Of a stretch of 64,000 bases of DNA, positions 1-8,025 are shown one piece after another. Each line of letters starts with the position of its first letter. Position 1 is the stretch's first letter. Source of the DNA: Bacteroidales bacterium (GTDB taxonomy: Bacteria; Bacteroidota; Bacteroidia; Bacteroidales; WCHB1-69); the NCBI GenBank assembly GCA_017616775.1, contig JAFZXM010000016.1, positions 33,805 to 97,804 of the forward strand, given 5' to 3'. The position numbers were made by a program, and so were the translations under genes. Under the pieces are notes generated by a model. That model saw only the letters and a program-made list of their open reading frames with translations. It did no database searches and had not been told where the DNA came from.

Positions 1-133
1 GGGAGCGGGCGGTGGGGTGGGTCAGTTGGTCCAACGTCGGGGCGAGCTGCTCCGGGGTGGTGAGCCGCTGCGCGTGCAGCGCCAATAGTGGCAATAATAG
101 AAAAACAACTGTAACCGCAACTATTTTTTTCAT
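1..133 (-). CDS. Truncated secreted protein, N-terminal part only
   Basis: The reading frame is open from an ATG at 133-131 to the window edge (44 codons). It begins with a typical signal peptide: MKKIVAV, then a hydrophobic run, then LLALHAQ. A TAnnTTTG promoter element lies about 30 bases upstream, so the start looks genuine. The sequence after the signal peptide (RLTTPEQLAPTLDQ) is encoded by DNA of about 74% GC in bases 1-85, against roughly 40% elsewhere in the window. The residues beyond the signal peptide may therefore not belong to this genome. No function can be assigned. Confidence 0.5.
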   Translation of the reverse strand, partial: MKKIVAVTVVFLLLPLLALHAQRLTTPEQLAPTLDQLTHPTARS

Positions 134-165
134 ATATCCCAAACTTTCACTCTATTTTCATTTTG

Positions 166-173
166 CAAAAATA
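166..173 (-). promoter_or_regulatory. Promoter -7 element (TATTTTTG) for the truncated secreted protein
   Basis: The minus strand reads TATTTTTG, matching the Bacteroidetes TAnnTTTG -7 consensus. It lies 32 bases upstream of the ATG at 133. I see no convincing -33 TTG at the right spacing. Confidence 0.55.
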
Positions 174-275
174 TAAAAAAAAATCGTACAAACCAATGTT
201 TTGATGGAATAAAACGATTGGCATTTTTACAAAGAGGATTAGTTTTCCTAACGGATAAATTTTACACCCAACTTG

Positions 276-548
276 TTATCGCCTGTAAAATCTACTATAA
301 TAAAAATAAAGGAACAAGTCAAAGCCGACTATACAAATGTTAAAAACATACAGAAACGTCACCCAGTCGGCATTGCCGGTAAGTTTATGCACTATTCCCA
401 AAACATATCCCATAATGATAATAATCATAAACACGGGACTTTTTCCTGCAACCACTTTTGTTTTTAACGCTTTTACTATGGAAAAAGGCCAACTGCATGC
501 AAAACATAGCAACATCAACATTTCGCATATAGAACTGATAGTATTCAT
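276..548 (-). CDS. SemiSWEET/PQ-loop-like three-helix membrane protein
   Basis: This 90-residue protein has three predicted membrane helices (about residues 6-22, 38-56 and 63-83). The CSWPFSIVKALKTK and AGKSPVFM segments resemble bacterial SemiSWEET proteins, where a proline in helix 1 acts as a hinge and two 3-helix protomers form a small sugar transporter. The ATG at 548 is preferred over the in-frame TTG at 551. The gene lies 6 bases after the thioesterase gene and is probably its downstream operon partner. Size and helix pattern are seen directly. The SemiSWEET call rests on resemblance, and the substrate is unknown. An unrelated small membrane protein cannot be excluded. Confidence 0.55.
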   Translation of the reverse strand: MNTISSICEMLMLLCFACSWPFSIVKALKTKVVAGKSPVFMIIIIMGYVLGIVHKLTGNADWVTFLYVFNICIVGFDLFLYFYYSRFYRR

Positions 549-554
549 CAAATT

Positions 555-932
555 TTATTTTTTAAATTTAGACATGAACCGCTCGTTGTCAACAATATAA
601 CGGACATGTTCGGCACAACCCGCTTTCACTTCCCCTTCATACACTTCTATTTGAAAAGTCAGTTTACGGTCTTCAACTGCTACCAATTTAGACACACAAT
701 GCAAATGTGCACCTATGGGAGATGCTTTAAGATGTTCTAATTTTACAGCAGCCCCAACGGTGCCACACCCTTCCGGCAAATAAGGTTCTACACTTTTATA
801 TGCCACACTTTCCATCCATGCCAGCATGGCAGGAGTGGCAAATACCGGCAACAAACCCGAGCCATAACAAGCGGCCGTATGCTTGTCGCATACTGTCAAA
901 TCTTCTTCTAAACTTATTCCTTGCTGAAGCAT
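555..932 (-). CDS. FlK-like hotdog-fold thioesterase
   Basis: This 125-residue single-domain protein has the size and motifs of the fluoroacetyl-CoA thioesterase (FlK) family of hotdog acyl-CoA hydrolases. Thr33 and Glu41 in VFATPAMLAWME and His67 in VKLEHLKA match the FlK catalytic residues Thr42, Glu50 and His76 with identical spacing (8 and 26 residues). It is expected to be cytoplasmic and to hydrolyse a small acyl-CoA. Most family members have no link to fluorine metabolism, and the substrate here is unknown. The start lies 6 bases after the stop of the OmpA lipoprotein gene, suggesting co-transcription. Confidence 0.8.
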   Translation of the reverse strand: MLQQGISLEEDLTVCDKHTAACYGSGLLPVFATPAMLAWMESVAYKSVEPYLPEGCGTVGAAVKLEHLKASPIGAHLHCVSKLVAVEDRKLTFQIEVYEGEVKAGCAEHVRYIVDNERFMSKFKK

Positions 933-938
933 AAACTT

Positions 939-1922
939 TTATTGCAAAATATCAAACAAAGCATCCAAATTGGGGGTGAGGATAATTTCCGTTCTTCTGT
1001 TTTTGGCTCTACCCTCTTTGGTATCTGTCATATCCAAAGGCACATATTCACCTCTTCCCGATGCGGTCAAACGTTGCGGGTTGATATCTTTTCCGAATTT
1101 CAAGATGGTTTTCACTATGGTGGTGGCACGCATCACACTCAAATCCCAGTTGTCACGGATTTGTGCGGCTGTGGCGGGAGAAAACGGCACATTGTCGGTA
1201 TGACCTTCCACCGTTACATTAATAGTGGTATCGGCTTCCAACACTTTTGCCAATTCCTGCAAGGCAGCTTCCCCTCTTGCATCAATGGTGAACTTACCGC
1301 TTGCAAACAATAATTTTTCATCCATGGACACATATACCTTGCCGTTCTTTTCCGTTACTGCCAATCCGCTGCCTTCAAAACCTTTGAGTGCCTGCTTGAT
1401 TTTATTTTTCAATGCCTGCACGTCGGCATCCTTCTTGTCCAAAATGGCTTGCAATTCGGTCAATTTGGCCTGTTGTTCCGCCAGAGCCTTGGTTTTGGCT
1501 TCCAAATCATCGGAAAGCGATTTCAACTCTTTTTCTTTTGCATCCAAATCGGACTGTGCCTGCTGCAAACGAAGCAACATTTGTTCTGCTTCCTTTTGAT
1601 TGCCGGCACTCATATTCTTATATGAGGTGTTCAATTCATTATAACCTTTTTGCAAGCGGCCCACACTGCTTGACAATTCCCTGTTCAATCTGCCCATATT
1701 GGCGGTATCGCTTCTCAAAGCCGCCACTTGCGATTCCAACACCGCTTTGGCAGCAGCCAACTCTATGTTTTTATTCTTTAAGTCCAAATTCTCCGTAGTC
1801 AACTTGGATTTTTCCGAGGTACAATTTTTTAAATCGTTAGCACACTCTGTGTATTTTTGTTTGGTGACACAACTTGCAAACACTAACGATACCAATGCCG
1901 ACAATAACAATATTTTTTTCAT
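939..1922 (-). CDS. OmpA-family peptidoglycan-binding lipoprotein with long coiled coil
   Basis: This 327-residue protein is exported. Residues 1-17 form a signal peptide with lipobox VFASC, so Cys18 should be acylated. Residues about 25-185 are a charged heptad-rich coiled coil. Residues about 205-320 are an OmpA C-terminal domain with VEGHTDNVPF and the TASGRGEYVPL and AKNRRTEI motifs that bind diaminopimelate-type peptidoglycan. It probably tethers the outer membrane to the cell wall, with the coiled coil spanning the periplasm. There is no beta-barrel domain, unlike classical OmpA. It is the first gene of a probable three-gene minus-strand run with the thioesterase and SemiSWEET-like genes. 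The domain call is strong; the precise role is inferred. Confidence 0.9.
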   Translation of the reverse strand: MKKILLLSALVSLVFASCVTKQKYTECANDLKNCTSEKSKLTTENLDLKNKNIELAAAKAVLESQVAALRSDTANMGRLNRELSSSVGRLQKGYNELNTSYKNMSAGNQKEAEQMLLRLQQAQSDLDAKEKELKSLSDDLEAKTKALAEQQAKLTELQAILDKKDADVQALKNKIKQALKGFEGSGLAVTEKNGKVYVSMDEKLLFASGKFTIDARGEAALQELAKVLEADTTINVTVEGHTDNVPFSPATAAQIRDNWDLSVMRATTIVKTILKFGKDINPQRLTASGRGEYVPLDMTDTKEGRAKNRRTEIILTPNLDALFDILQ

Positions 1923-2097
1923 TTTATCTTATTAAATATGTTTAAGTATTTCGCAAAGAAATCATTTTTTTACACATTAAAAAACAACAAAAGACAATAA
2001 TTATGAACATTTTATTTTTCAAAACATCTTTCTTTTTTCTTCCTTGTTCTACAAAAATTCATGGGGTTTGCCATGCGAAGAATTCATTTTTTTTACC

Positions 2098-2105
2098 TAT
2101 CTTTG
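2098..2105 (+). promoter_or_regulatory. Promoter -7 element (TATCTTTG) for the BASS transporter
   Basis: TATCTTTG matches TAnnTTTG, and the ATG lies 25 bases downstream at 2130. The rest of 1923-2129 is AT-rich and holds nothing else I can support. Confidence 0.65.
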
Positions 2106-2129
2106 CAGTTCATTTTTTAATTTTGTAAA

Positions 2130-3026
2130 ATGCAGACAATAAAGAACTTAATACTTCCGGTCGCCATTATTCTGGGGTTCTTCTTTCACGAATTCTTTGC
2201 CAAATTGGGAAATATTGTTCCTTATTTGATTTTCTGCATGTTGTTTATCACCTATTGTGATTTACATTTAAAAAATATCCGCATAGGCAAATTTCATATT
2301 TCCATGTTGCTGTTTCAAATCATTACCGGTATGGCCCTCTATTTTTCCATACAGGCTTTCAATTTGCCCTTGGCACATGGATTAATGGTAACAGCATTGG
2401 TACCTACGGCTACCGCCGCTGTGGTTGTGGCCAACATGTTGGGAGCAAGCATCAGCACTATGACCATCTATACCCTTATTTGCAATGTTGCCATGGCAAT
2501 TATCTGCCCCATTGTTTTCTCCTTTGTCGGCAATGTGGACGGCAGTTTAGGCTTGGTTATGCTTGTGGTTTTCCGAAAAGTTTTTCCGCTTTTGATGCTA
2601 CCGCTGCTATTAGCATTATTGCTTCAACGAATTTTCCCGCAAGCGGCACATAAAATTGTTGAACACAAATACATTTCCTTTTATATTTGGTCGGTTTCGC
2701 TCACTATTGTCATCGGCAGAACCATCCACGACATTTTCATTCAAAACGAATCACAATATTCCCTATTCATTATCATGACTATAGCAGCATTGCTATTATG
2801 TATTTTGCAATTTGCCGTTGGCAAATATATAGGAAAACGTCATGGAGATATAGTAGCCGGCGGGCAAGCGGTAGGTCAGAAAAACACAGTATTGGCCATT
2901 TGGATGGCACAAACATTCCTTTCACCGATGTCATCATTAGTGCCTGCCATGTATATTATATGGCAAAATCTTTACAACAGCTATCAAATTTGGCAGAAAA
3001 ATAAAAAGGAAAAAACGACTAAATAG
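2130..3026 (+). CDS. Bile acid:sodium symporter (BASS) family transporter
   Basis: This 298-residue polytopic inner-membrane protein has 8-10 hydrophobic helices. The segment LVPTATAAVVVANMLGAS and the later GGQAVGQKNT region match the SBF/BASS fold, whose two core sites bind sodium and an organic anion. Family members carry bile acids, pantoate, 2-oxo acids and other anions, and the substrate cannot be read from sequence. It is monocistronic with its own promoter. Its 3' end overlaps the convergent sigma-factor gene by 8 bases. Length is normal for the family. Confidence 0.8.
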   Translation: MQTIKNLILPVAIILGFFFHEFFAKLGNIVPYLIFCMLFITYCDLHLKNIRIGKFHISMLLFQIITGMALYFSIQAFNLPLAHGLMVTALVPTATAAVVVANMLGASISTMTIYTLICNVAMAIICPIVFSFVGNVDGSLGLVMLVVFRKVFPLLMLPLLLALLLQRIFPQAAHKIVEHKYISFYIWSVSLTIVIGRTIHDIFIQNESQYSLFIIMTIAALLLCILQFAVGKYIGKRHGDIVAGGQAVGQKNTVLAIWMAQTFLSPMSSLVPAMYIIWQNLYNSYQIWQKNKKEKTTK

Positions 3027-3624
3027 TGTTTTTTGTCATGATGGTATGCAACATTTCTTTGGCACGGAACAGTTTTGCTTTCACAGTACCCAAAGGAAGA
3101 TTCAATGTTTGAGCTATTTCTTCATACGACATATCTTCATAATATCGCAATTCTATTAATTCCCGATAATGCGGTTTCAACTGATTGACAAAATCCCGTA
3201 TCTGCTCATTTTTTTCTTTAAAGAAAAGATGCTCTTCCGGATTTAACCTGTCATCGTTAATTTCAAATACATAACTACTGTCTTCATCCTCTCCGTGACG
3301 GTCTATGGTAAATAGATGCAACTTCTTTTTACGCAAAAAATCCACACAATTATTAGACGCTATTTTAAACAACCATGTGCTAAAAGCATAGTCATCGGTA
3401 TATTGATGCAAATTCTTAAAAGCTTTGTCAAAAGCTTCTATGGTTAGATCTTCTGCATCATAGGGGTCGTTAACCATTTTATACATCAGCATGTACAACG
3501 AATCTCTATAATTATGCAACAATTCGGTATATGCCCTTTGGCTTCCGGTATCTATGGCCGCCCTAACTAAAGCGTAATCTCTTTTGGCTTTAGGTGTCAG
3601 TGTTTCATTGCATCTCAATTCCAT
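3019..3624 (-). CDS. ECF-type RNA polymerase sigma factor
   Basis: This 201-residue protein has a sigma-70 region 2 at about residues 30-100 (DAEDLTIEAFDKAF and the -10-binding FSTWLFKIASNNCVDFLRKK) and a region 4 helix-turn-helix at about 135-190 (MSYEEIAQTLNLPLGTVKAK). Regions 1.1 and 3 are absent, which is typical of extracytoplasmic-function sigma factors. No anti-sigma gene lies nearby. Instead the gene overlaps the end of an upstream glycosyltransferase gene by 10 bases, so translation is probably coupled. It would direct RNA polymerase to an alternative regulon, perhaps for envelope stress. The regulon is unknown. Confidence 0.9.
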   Translation of the reverse strand: MELRCNETLTPKAKRDYALVRAAIDTGSQRAYTELLHNYRDSLYMLMYKMVNDPYDAEDLTIEAFDKAFKNLHQYTDDYAFSTWLFKIASNNCVDFLRKKKLHLFTIDRHGEDEDSSYVFEINDDRLNPEEHLFFKEKNEQIRDFVNQLKPHYRELIELRYYEDMSYEEIAQTLNLPLGTVKAKLFRAKEMLHTIMTKNTI

Positions 3625-4769
3625 CTTGTTTGTTTTTTAATTAACAATTTTAATTGCAACAAGGGCATTAATAATACAAAGCATATATCCAACAACGGGA
3701 TATAGGGGTTTAAGTGTGTTTCTTGTAACTTTTTACCCGATTGTGCAAATATGATAAACTGGGATAAAATTTTGATCAAATAAATACCAATTAAAACAAC
3801 AAAAGCTTCTAATGTATGTTTACACAAAAATAAAGCCAAAATGAAACTAAAATAGAATAAAAAATTACTCATCCAATATACACCGAGCGTAAACTTGTTG
3901 TTTTTTCGGTAATATTTGCTTGCGCTAAGGTGTCTGCTTTTTTGTATCAACCACTGAGAAAACTTGAAATTTCGCTGCACCGATATGGTATGAGCCTCCG
4001 GTGCGTACATATACGTTGTGTTGGATTTGTTGGCTATAGAATTTACAAATAAATCATCATCGCCGGATATAGACTTATATGCCGACAAATAACCGTAAGA
4101 TTCCAAATATAAATTTTTCTCATACATTAAATTACGGCCCACTCCCATATAAGGTTCTCCTTTAATGGCGAACGAAAAATACTGTATGGCGGTATGAAGG
4201 GTGTCAAAACGTATTAATTTGTCTAAAAAACCGGCCTTTTGTTCATATGCTCCATATCCCAGCACTATAGACTTGCCATTCTTATGTTCCGATACCATAC
4301 TGCGTATCCATTGATTGGTGCGAGGCATACAGTCGGCATCGGTGAGCAACACCAAATCGTATTGAGCAGAGCGTATGCCTACTGCCAAAGCCAATTGTTT
4401 ACCGGTTTCGGAGCCCATATTGGTGGAGATATGCACTAAATGCAAATTCGCATATCGGGTCATTAGCGGAGTTAAAGCTTCATTAATACCGTCATCGGAA
4501 TTGTCGTCCACTACCACCACCTCGAACACAGGATAGTCTTGTTCCATTATCAACGGCAAAAAACGGCGTAAAAATCGCACTTCATTTTTGGCACATATTA
4601 CTATAGAAACAGGTTCCTGTTCTTTATCGGACAATTGTACGGCGCGTTTTTGAAAGGCAAAACGAGAAAAAACACACCATAAAAAATACAATTGTACCAC
4701 CAAACATAGCACTAACAAAACAAAGCAATAGCTATTGATGTCAACAATAAAATGTTCTGTAGTAAACAT
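3615..4769 (-). CDS. Membrane-anchored family 2 glycosyltransferase
   Basis: This 384-residue protein has an N-terminal membrane helix (about 10-33), then a GT-A glycosyltransferase domain with VSIVICAKNE, VVVDDNSDDG and the metal-binding LLTDADCMP. Two or three C-terminal helices (about 300-375) follow. This is the usual layout of processive or lipid-linked GT2 enzymes working at the cytoplasmic face of the inner membrane with a nucleotide sugar. Donor and acceptor are unknown. The gene is co-transcribed with the overlapping ECF sigma factor gene. A TATTTTTG element at 4816-4823 is its likely promoter, back to back with that of tgt. Confidence 0.85.
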   Translation of the reverse strand: MFTTEHFIVDINSYCFVLLVLCLVVQLYFLWCVFSRFAFQKRAVQLSDKEQEPVSIVICAKNEVRFLRRFLPLIMEQDYPVFEVVVVDDNSDDGINEALTPLMTRYANLHLVHISTNMGSETGKQLALAVGIRSAQYDLVLLTDADCMPRTNQWIRSMVSEHKNGKSIVLGYGAYEQKAGFLDKLIRFDTLHTAIQYFSFAIKGEPYMGVGRNLMYEKNLYLESYGYLSAYKSISGDDDLFVNSIANKSNTTYMYAPEAHTISVQRNFKFSQWLIQKSRHLSASKYYRKNNKFTLGVYWMSNFLFYFSFILALFLCKHTLEAFVVLIGIYLIKILSQFIIFAQSGKKLQETHLNPYIPLLDICFVLLMPLLQLKLLIKKQTRWN

Positions 4770-4815
4770 TTTCTACAACAAATAAAATAAATAAAATATG
4801 TTAATAAGTTAATGA

Positions 4816-4823
4816 CAAAAATA
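4816..4823 (-). promoter_or_regulatory. Promoter -7 element (TATTTTTG) for the GT2/sigma operon
   Basis: The minus strand matches TAnnTTTG 46 bases upstream of the GT2 ATG. It is divergent from the tgt element, with 23 bases between the two. Confidence 0.5.
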
Positions 4824-4846
4824 GGCTGTGTTTGGAAATAAATATG

Positions 4847-4854
4847 TATTTTTG
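4847..4854 (+). promoter_or_regulatory. Promoter -7 element (TATTTTTG) for tgt
   Basis: TATTTTTG matches TAnnTTTG, 19 bases before the chosen ATG at 4873. Its position rules out the longer in-frame start at 4828, because that start lies upstream of the expected transcription start. Confidence 0.65.
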
Positions 4855-4872
4855 CCAAAATTTACTAACAAA

Positions 4873-6003
4873 ATGAAGTTTATAATTACCCAAACCGATA
4901 GTAAAAGCTCTGCCCGATGCGGAGAACTCCATACTGACAGCGGTTTAATCCACACTCCCATATTCATGCCTGTGGGCACGGTAGGGTCGGTAAAGGGTGT
5001 GCATATTAAAGATTTGAAAGAACATATCGGTGCAGAAATCATCTTGGGTAATACCTATCATTTATATCTCAGGCCCGGCATGCAGGTAATAGCTGAAGCT
5101 CAAGGGCTGCATCATTTTAATGGATGGGCCAAACCCATATTGACAGATAGCGGCGGTTTTCAGGTGTTTTCTCTTAACGACAGGAGGAAAATCACCGAAA
5201 AAGGGGTAAAATTTTCTTCCCACATAGACGGTTCCGTGCATGAATTCACTCCCGAAAATGTAATGGACATACAACGCACCATAGGTTCAGACATCATGAT
5301 GGCTTTTGACGAATGCACCCCCTATCCTGCCACCAAAGAGTATGCTACCGAATCCATGCGACGAACACACCGATGGTTGCAACGGTGTATCACACAATAT
5401 AACAACACCCTTCCGCTATACGGGCGATATCAATCCTTATTCCCGATAGTTCAAGGCAGTGTATTTACCGACCTCAGACAAGAATCGGCAGAATTTGTCG
5501 CCACCCAAAATTTAGACGGCAATGCCATAGGAGGAGTATCCGTCGGGGAACCCACCGAAATGATGTATGAAATCACCTCTCTTTGCTGTAACATATTGCC
5601 TAAGGACAAACCTCGCTACCTAATGGGGGTCGGCACCCCTGCCAACATATTGGAATGCATATCTTTAGGCGTTGACATGTTCGATTGTGTGATGCCTACC
5701 CGCAACGGCCGCAATGCGGTACTTTTCACCCGCAACGGAATCATGAATATGCGTAACGAAAAATGGAAACATGACTTTTCTCCCATTGACGCAGAAAGTG
5801 AATTGTTTGCTGACAAAGAATATTCCAAAGCCTATTTAAGACATCTGTTTATTAACGGAGAAATGCTCGGCTCCATGATAGGCAGCCTGCATAATCTGCA
5901 TTTTTATTTATGGTTGGTAAAAGAAGCCCGCAAACATATTATCGCCGGTGATTTTGCATCATGGAAAAACGAAATGATTCCTAAAGTATCTCAAAGATTG
6001 TAA
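4873..6003 (+). CDS. tgt: Queuine tRNA-ribosyltransferase
   Basis: This 376-residue enzyme exchanges guanine 34 of GUN-anticodon tRNAs for a queuosine precursor. The TIM-barrel signatures are clear: TDSGGFQVFS (general acid/base Asp92), MAFDECTPYP, FPIVQGSVF, IGGVSVGEP and FDCVMPTRNGRN (nucleophile Asp271). The family normally binds structural zinc through C-x-C-x-x-C plus His. Here the cysteine segment (about 308-317) reads ESELFADKEY with no cysteine, although His340 in LHNLHFY remains. The start at 4873 is set by the promoter and by alignment to family N-termini. It is the first gene of a five-gene plus-strand run. Confidence 0.97.
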   Translation: MKFIITQTDSKSSARCGELHTDSGLIHTPIFMPVGTVGSVKGVHIKDLKEHIGAEIILGNTYHLYLRPGMQVIAEAQGLHHFNGWAKPILTDSGGFQVFSLNDRRKITEKGVKFSSHIDGSVHEFTPENVMDIQRTIGSDIMMAFDECTPYPATKEYATESMRRTHRWLQRCITQYNNTLPLYGRYQSLFPIVQGSVFTDLRQESAEFVATQNLDGNAIGGVSVGEPTEMMYEITSLCCNILPKDKPRYLMGVGTPANILECISLGVDMFDCVMPTRNGRNAVLFTRNGIMNMRNEKWKHDFSPIDAESELFADKEYSKAYLRHLFINGEMLGSMIGSLHNLHFYLWLVKEARKHIIAGDFASWKNEMIPKVSQRL

Positions 6004-6015
6004 AAAAATATAAAC

Positions 6016-6999
6016 GTGAATTTTAGAACAGAAATAAAGGACCTTCATTCCGCATGGAAAATTCAACACCAAGACAAATTGGTGCTGATAGGCTCTTGTT
6101 TTGCCGAAAATATAGGCAATAAACTTTCCATGGCCAAATTCACCGCTTTGACCAATCCTTTCGGCATTTTATTCAATCCTCTATCGGTATGTCAATGTAT
6201 ACAGGATATTGTAAATAATAAAATGCTCGGCCTTTCCGATTTGGAATTCGGCAATAACGAATGGTTTGCCTATAGCCACCACAGCTCATTTAACCATAGT
6301 GATGCCGAAAGGTGTTTGAAACAAATTAACGGCAACACCGCACATTGCCGTTCCGTATTGTCAGAATCACAATATCTTATACTCACCTTCGGGTCGGCCT
6401 ATGCCTATCGGCACAAACAAAAAAACATAATTGTCGGCAATTGCCATAAAACCGAAAACAAGCTGTTTGACCGCATATTATTATCCACAGACGATATCAC
6501 AGCACACACCTTGTCCGCCCTTGCCGCCCTTAGGAATATCAACCCTGATATAAAAATTATTCTTACCATAAGTCCCATACGCTATATCAAATACCGCCTT
6601 ACCGAAAACTCGCTCAGTAAGGCACATTTGCTATGCGCCATAGAAAACATATGCCGAAAGATGGATAATGTTGAATATTTTCCGTCTTTTGAAATCATGA
6701 TGGACGATTTGAGAGATTACCGGTTTTACAACAGCGATATGATACACCCGTCCGATATGGCAATAGAATATATATGGCAAAAATTCTGCGAATGCTATTT
6801 TTCATCCGCCACTATGGAAACAGCACAAAAAGCCAACGATATATATTTATCGAAACAGCATGTTATCAAAAGCAACAGCACCGCGGAAATTCAAAAATTC
6901 GGGCAAGCGCAATTACAAAAAATACAACAACTAAGCGCCTTGTGCCCGTGGATGGATTTCACGGAAGAACGCACCTATTTTGAATCATTATTACAATAA
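6016..6999 (+). CDS. GSCFA family protein
   Basis: This 327-residue cytoplasmic protein carries the family-naming motif GSCFAENIG at about residues 27-35, then [21 protein letters not shown] and MIHPSDMA. The family resembles SGNH/GDSL hydrolases: the Gly-Ser block would hold the nucleophile and the late Asp-x-x-His-like block its acid and base. Substrate and reaction are not established. The start codon is GTG at 6016, 12 bases after the tgt stop, with no better in-frame start. Its place between tgt and lpxD may only reflect operon packing. Confidence 0.85.
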   Translation: MNFRTEIKDLHSAWKIQHQDKLVLIGSCFAENIGNKLSMAKFTALTNPFGILFNPLSVCQCIQDIVNNKMLGLSDLEFGNNEWFAYSHHSSFNHSDAERCLKQINGNTAHCRSVLSESQYLILTFGSAYAYRHKQKNIIVGNCHKTENKLFDRILLSTDDITAHTLSALAALRNINPDIKIILTISPIRYIKYRLTENSLSKAHLLCAIENICRKMDNVEYFPSFEIMMDDLRDYRFYNSDMIHPSDMAIEYIWQKFCECYFSSATMETAQKANDIYLSKQHVIKSNSTAEIQKFGQAQLQKIQQLSALCPWMDFTEERTYFESLLQ

Positions 7000-7001
7000 T
7001 C

Positions 7002-8021
7002 ATGAATACCGACTTTACCATATCAGCACAAAAAATAGCACAGATGATACAGGGCACCGTAGAAGGTGATGAAAATGTATCAGTCAATAAATTCATAAAA
7101 ATAGAAAGTGATGAAGAAGGCGGTTTGTCTTTTGTAGGCAATTCCCGATACGAATCATACGTATATCGTTCCAAAGCCGCCTGCATAATTATTTACGACA
7201 CCTTCCGGGCTTCACAACCCGTCAAGGCCACCCTCATAAGGGTAAAGCATCCGCAAGTAGCTTTTGTTCATCTGATGCAATACTATGCAAGCCTGGCTCC
7301 CGTAAAATTGGGCATATCCAAACAAGCCCATATCGCTTCATCGGCCAAAATAGGACAAAGAGTATATATAGGGGAAGGTGCGGTGATAGGAGAAAATGCG
7401 ACAATAGGCGATGACAGTAAAATATATCCCCAATGTTATATAGGCGATAACGTACACATAGGGGAAGACAACATATTGTATGCCGGCGTGAAAATTTATC
7501 ACGATTGCCACATAGGCAATAATTGCATACTCCATTCAGGATGTGTAATAGGCGCCGACGGTTTTGGATTTATCCCCAATGAAAACGGAGTATATGAAAA
7601 AATACCCCAATTGGGCAACGTTATCATTGAAGACAACGTGGAGATAGGTGCCAACTCATGCATAGACAGGGCTATGATCGATTCCACCATTATACGCCAC
7701 GGCGTGAAAATAGACAATCTGAACCAAATAGCACACAACTGTATTGTCGGCCACGATACCGTAATAGCCGCCTGCTGCGGCATTGCAGGCTCGGTGGAAA
7801 TAGGCAGCAACTGCGTTTTTGCCGGACAAGTCGGGGTGAAAGACCATGTCACCATCGGGAATGGAGTCATGGTCGGCTCCCAAGCGGGCATACATAAAAA
7901 TGTAAAAGACAAACAAAGCATATTGGGCTCGCCCGCCATGGATGGCAAAAAAATGATGAAAATTTATGCCGCTATGAATTTTTTACCGCAATTAATTGAA
8001 GAAAAATCAAATAAACAGTAA
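7002..8021 (+). CDS. lpxD: UDP-3-O-acylglucosamine N-acyltransferase
   Basis: This 339-residue protein performs the third step of lipid A synthesis, adding a second hydroxyacyl chain from acyl-ACP to UDP-3-O-acyl-glucosamine. Residues about 1-100 form the LpxD uridine-binding domain. Residues about 105-300 are hexapeptide repeats (for example [20 protein letters not shown]) that fold as a left-handed beta-helix. The catalytic histidine lies in [11 protein letters not shown] at about residue 245, and the C-terminal part holds [11 protein letters not shown]. Length fits the family. It starts 2 bases after the GSCFA stop. No other lpx genes are in the window. Confidence 0.97.
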   Translation: MNTDFTISAQKIAQMIQGTVEGDENVSVNKFIKIESDEEGGLSFVGNSRYESYVYRSKAACIIIYDTFRASQPVKATLIRVKHPQVAFVHLMQYYASLAPVKLGISKQAHIASSAKIGQRVYIGEGAVIGENATIGDDSKIYPQCYIGDNVHIGEDNILYAGVKIYHDCHIGNNCILHSGCVIGADGFGFIPNENGVYEKIPQLGNVIIEDNVEIGANSCIDRAMIDSTIIRHGVKIDNLNQIAHNCIVGHDTVIAACCGIAGSVEIGSNCVFAGQVGVKDHVTIGNGVMVGSQAGIHKNVKDKQSILGSPAMDGKKMMKIYAAMNFLPQLIEEKSNKQ

Positions 8022-8025
8022 AGAT

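Noticed and set aside
4828..4872. N-terminal extension of Tgt
   Set aside because: The extension begins upstream of the promoter element and is not part of the family.
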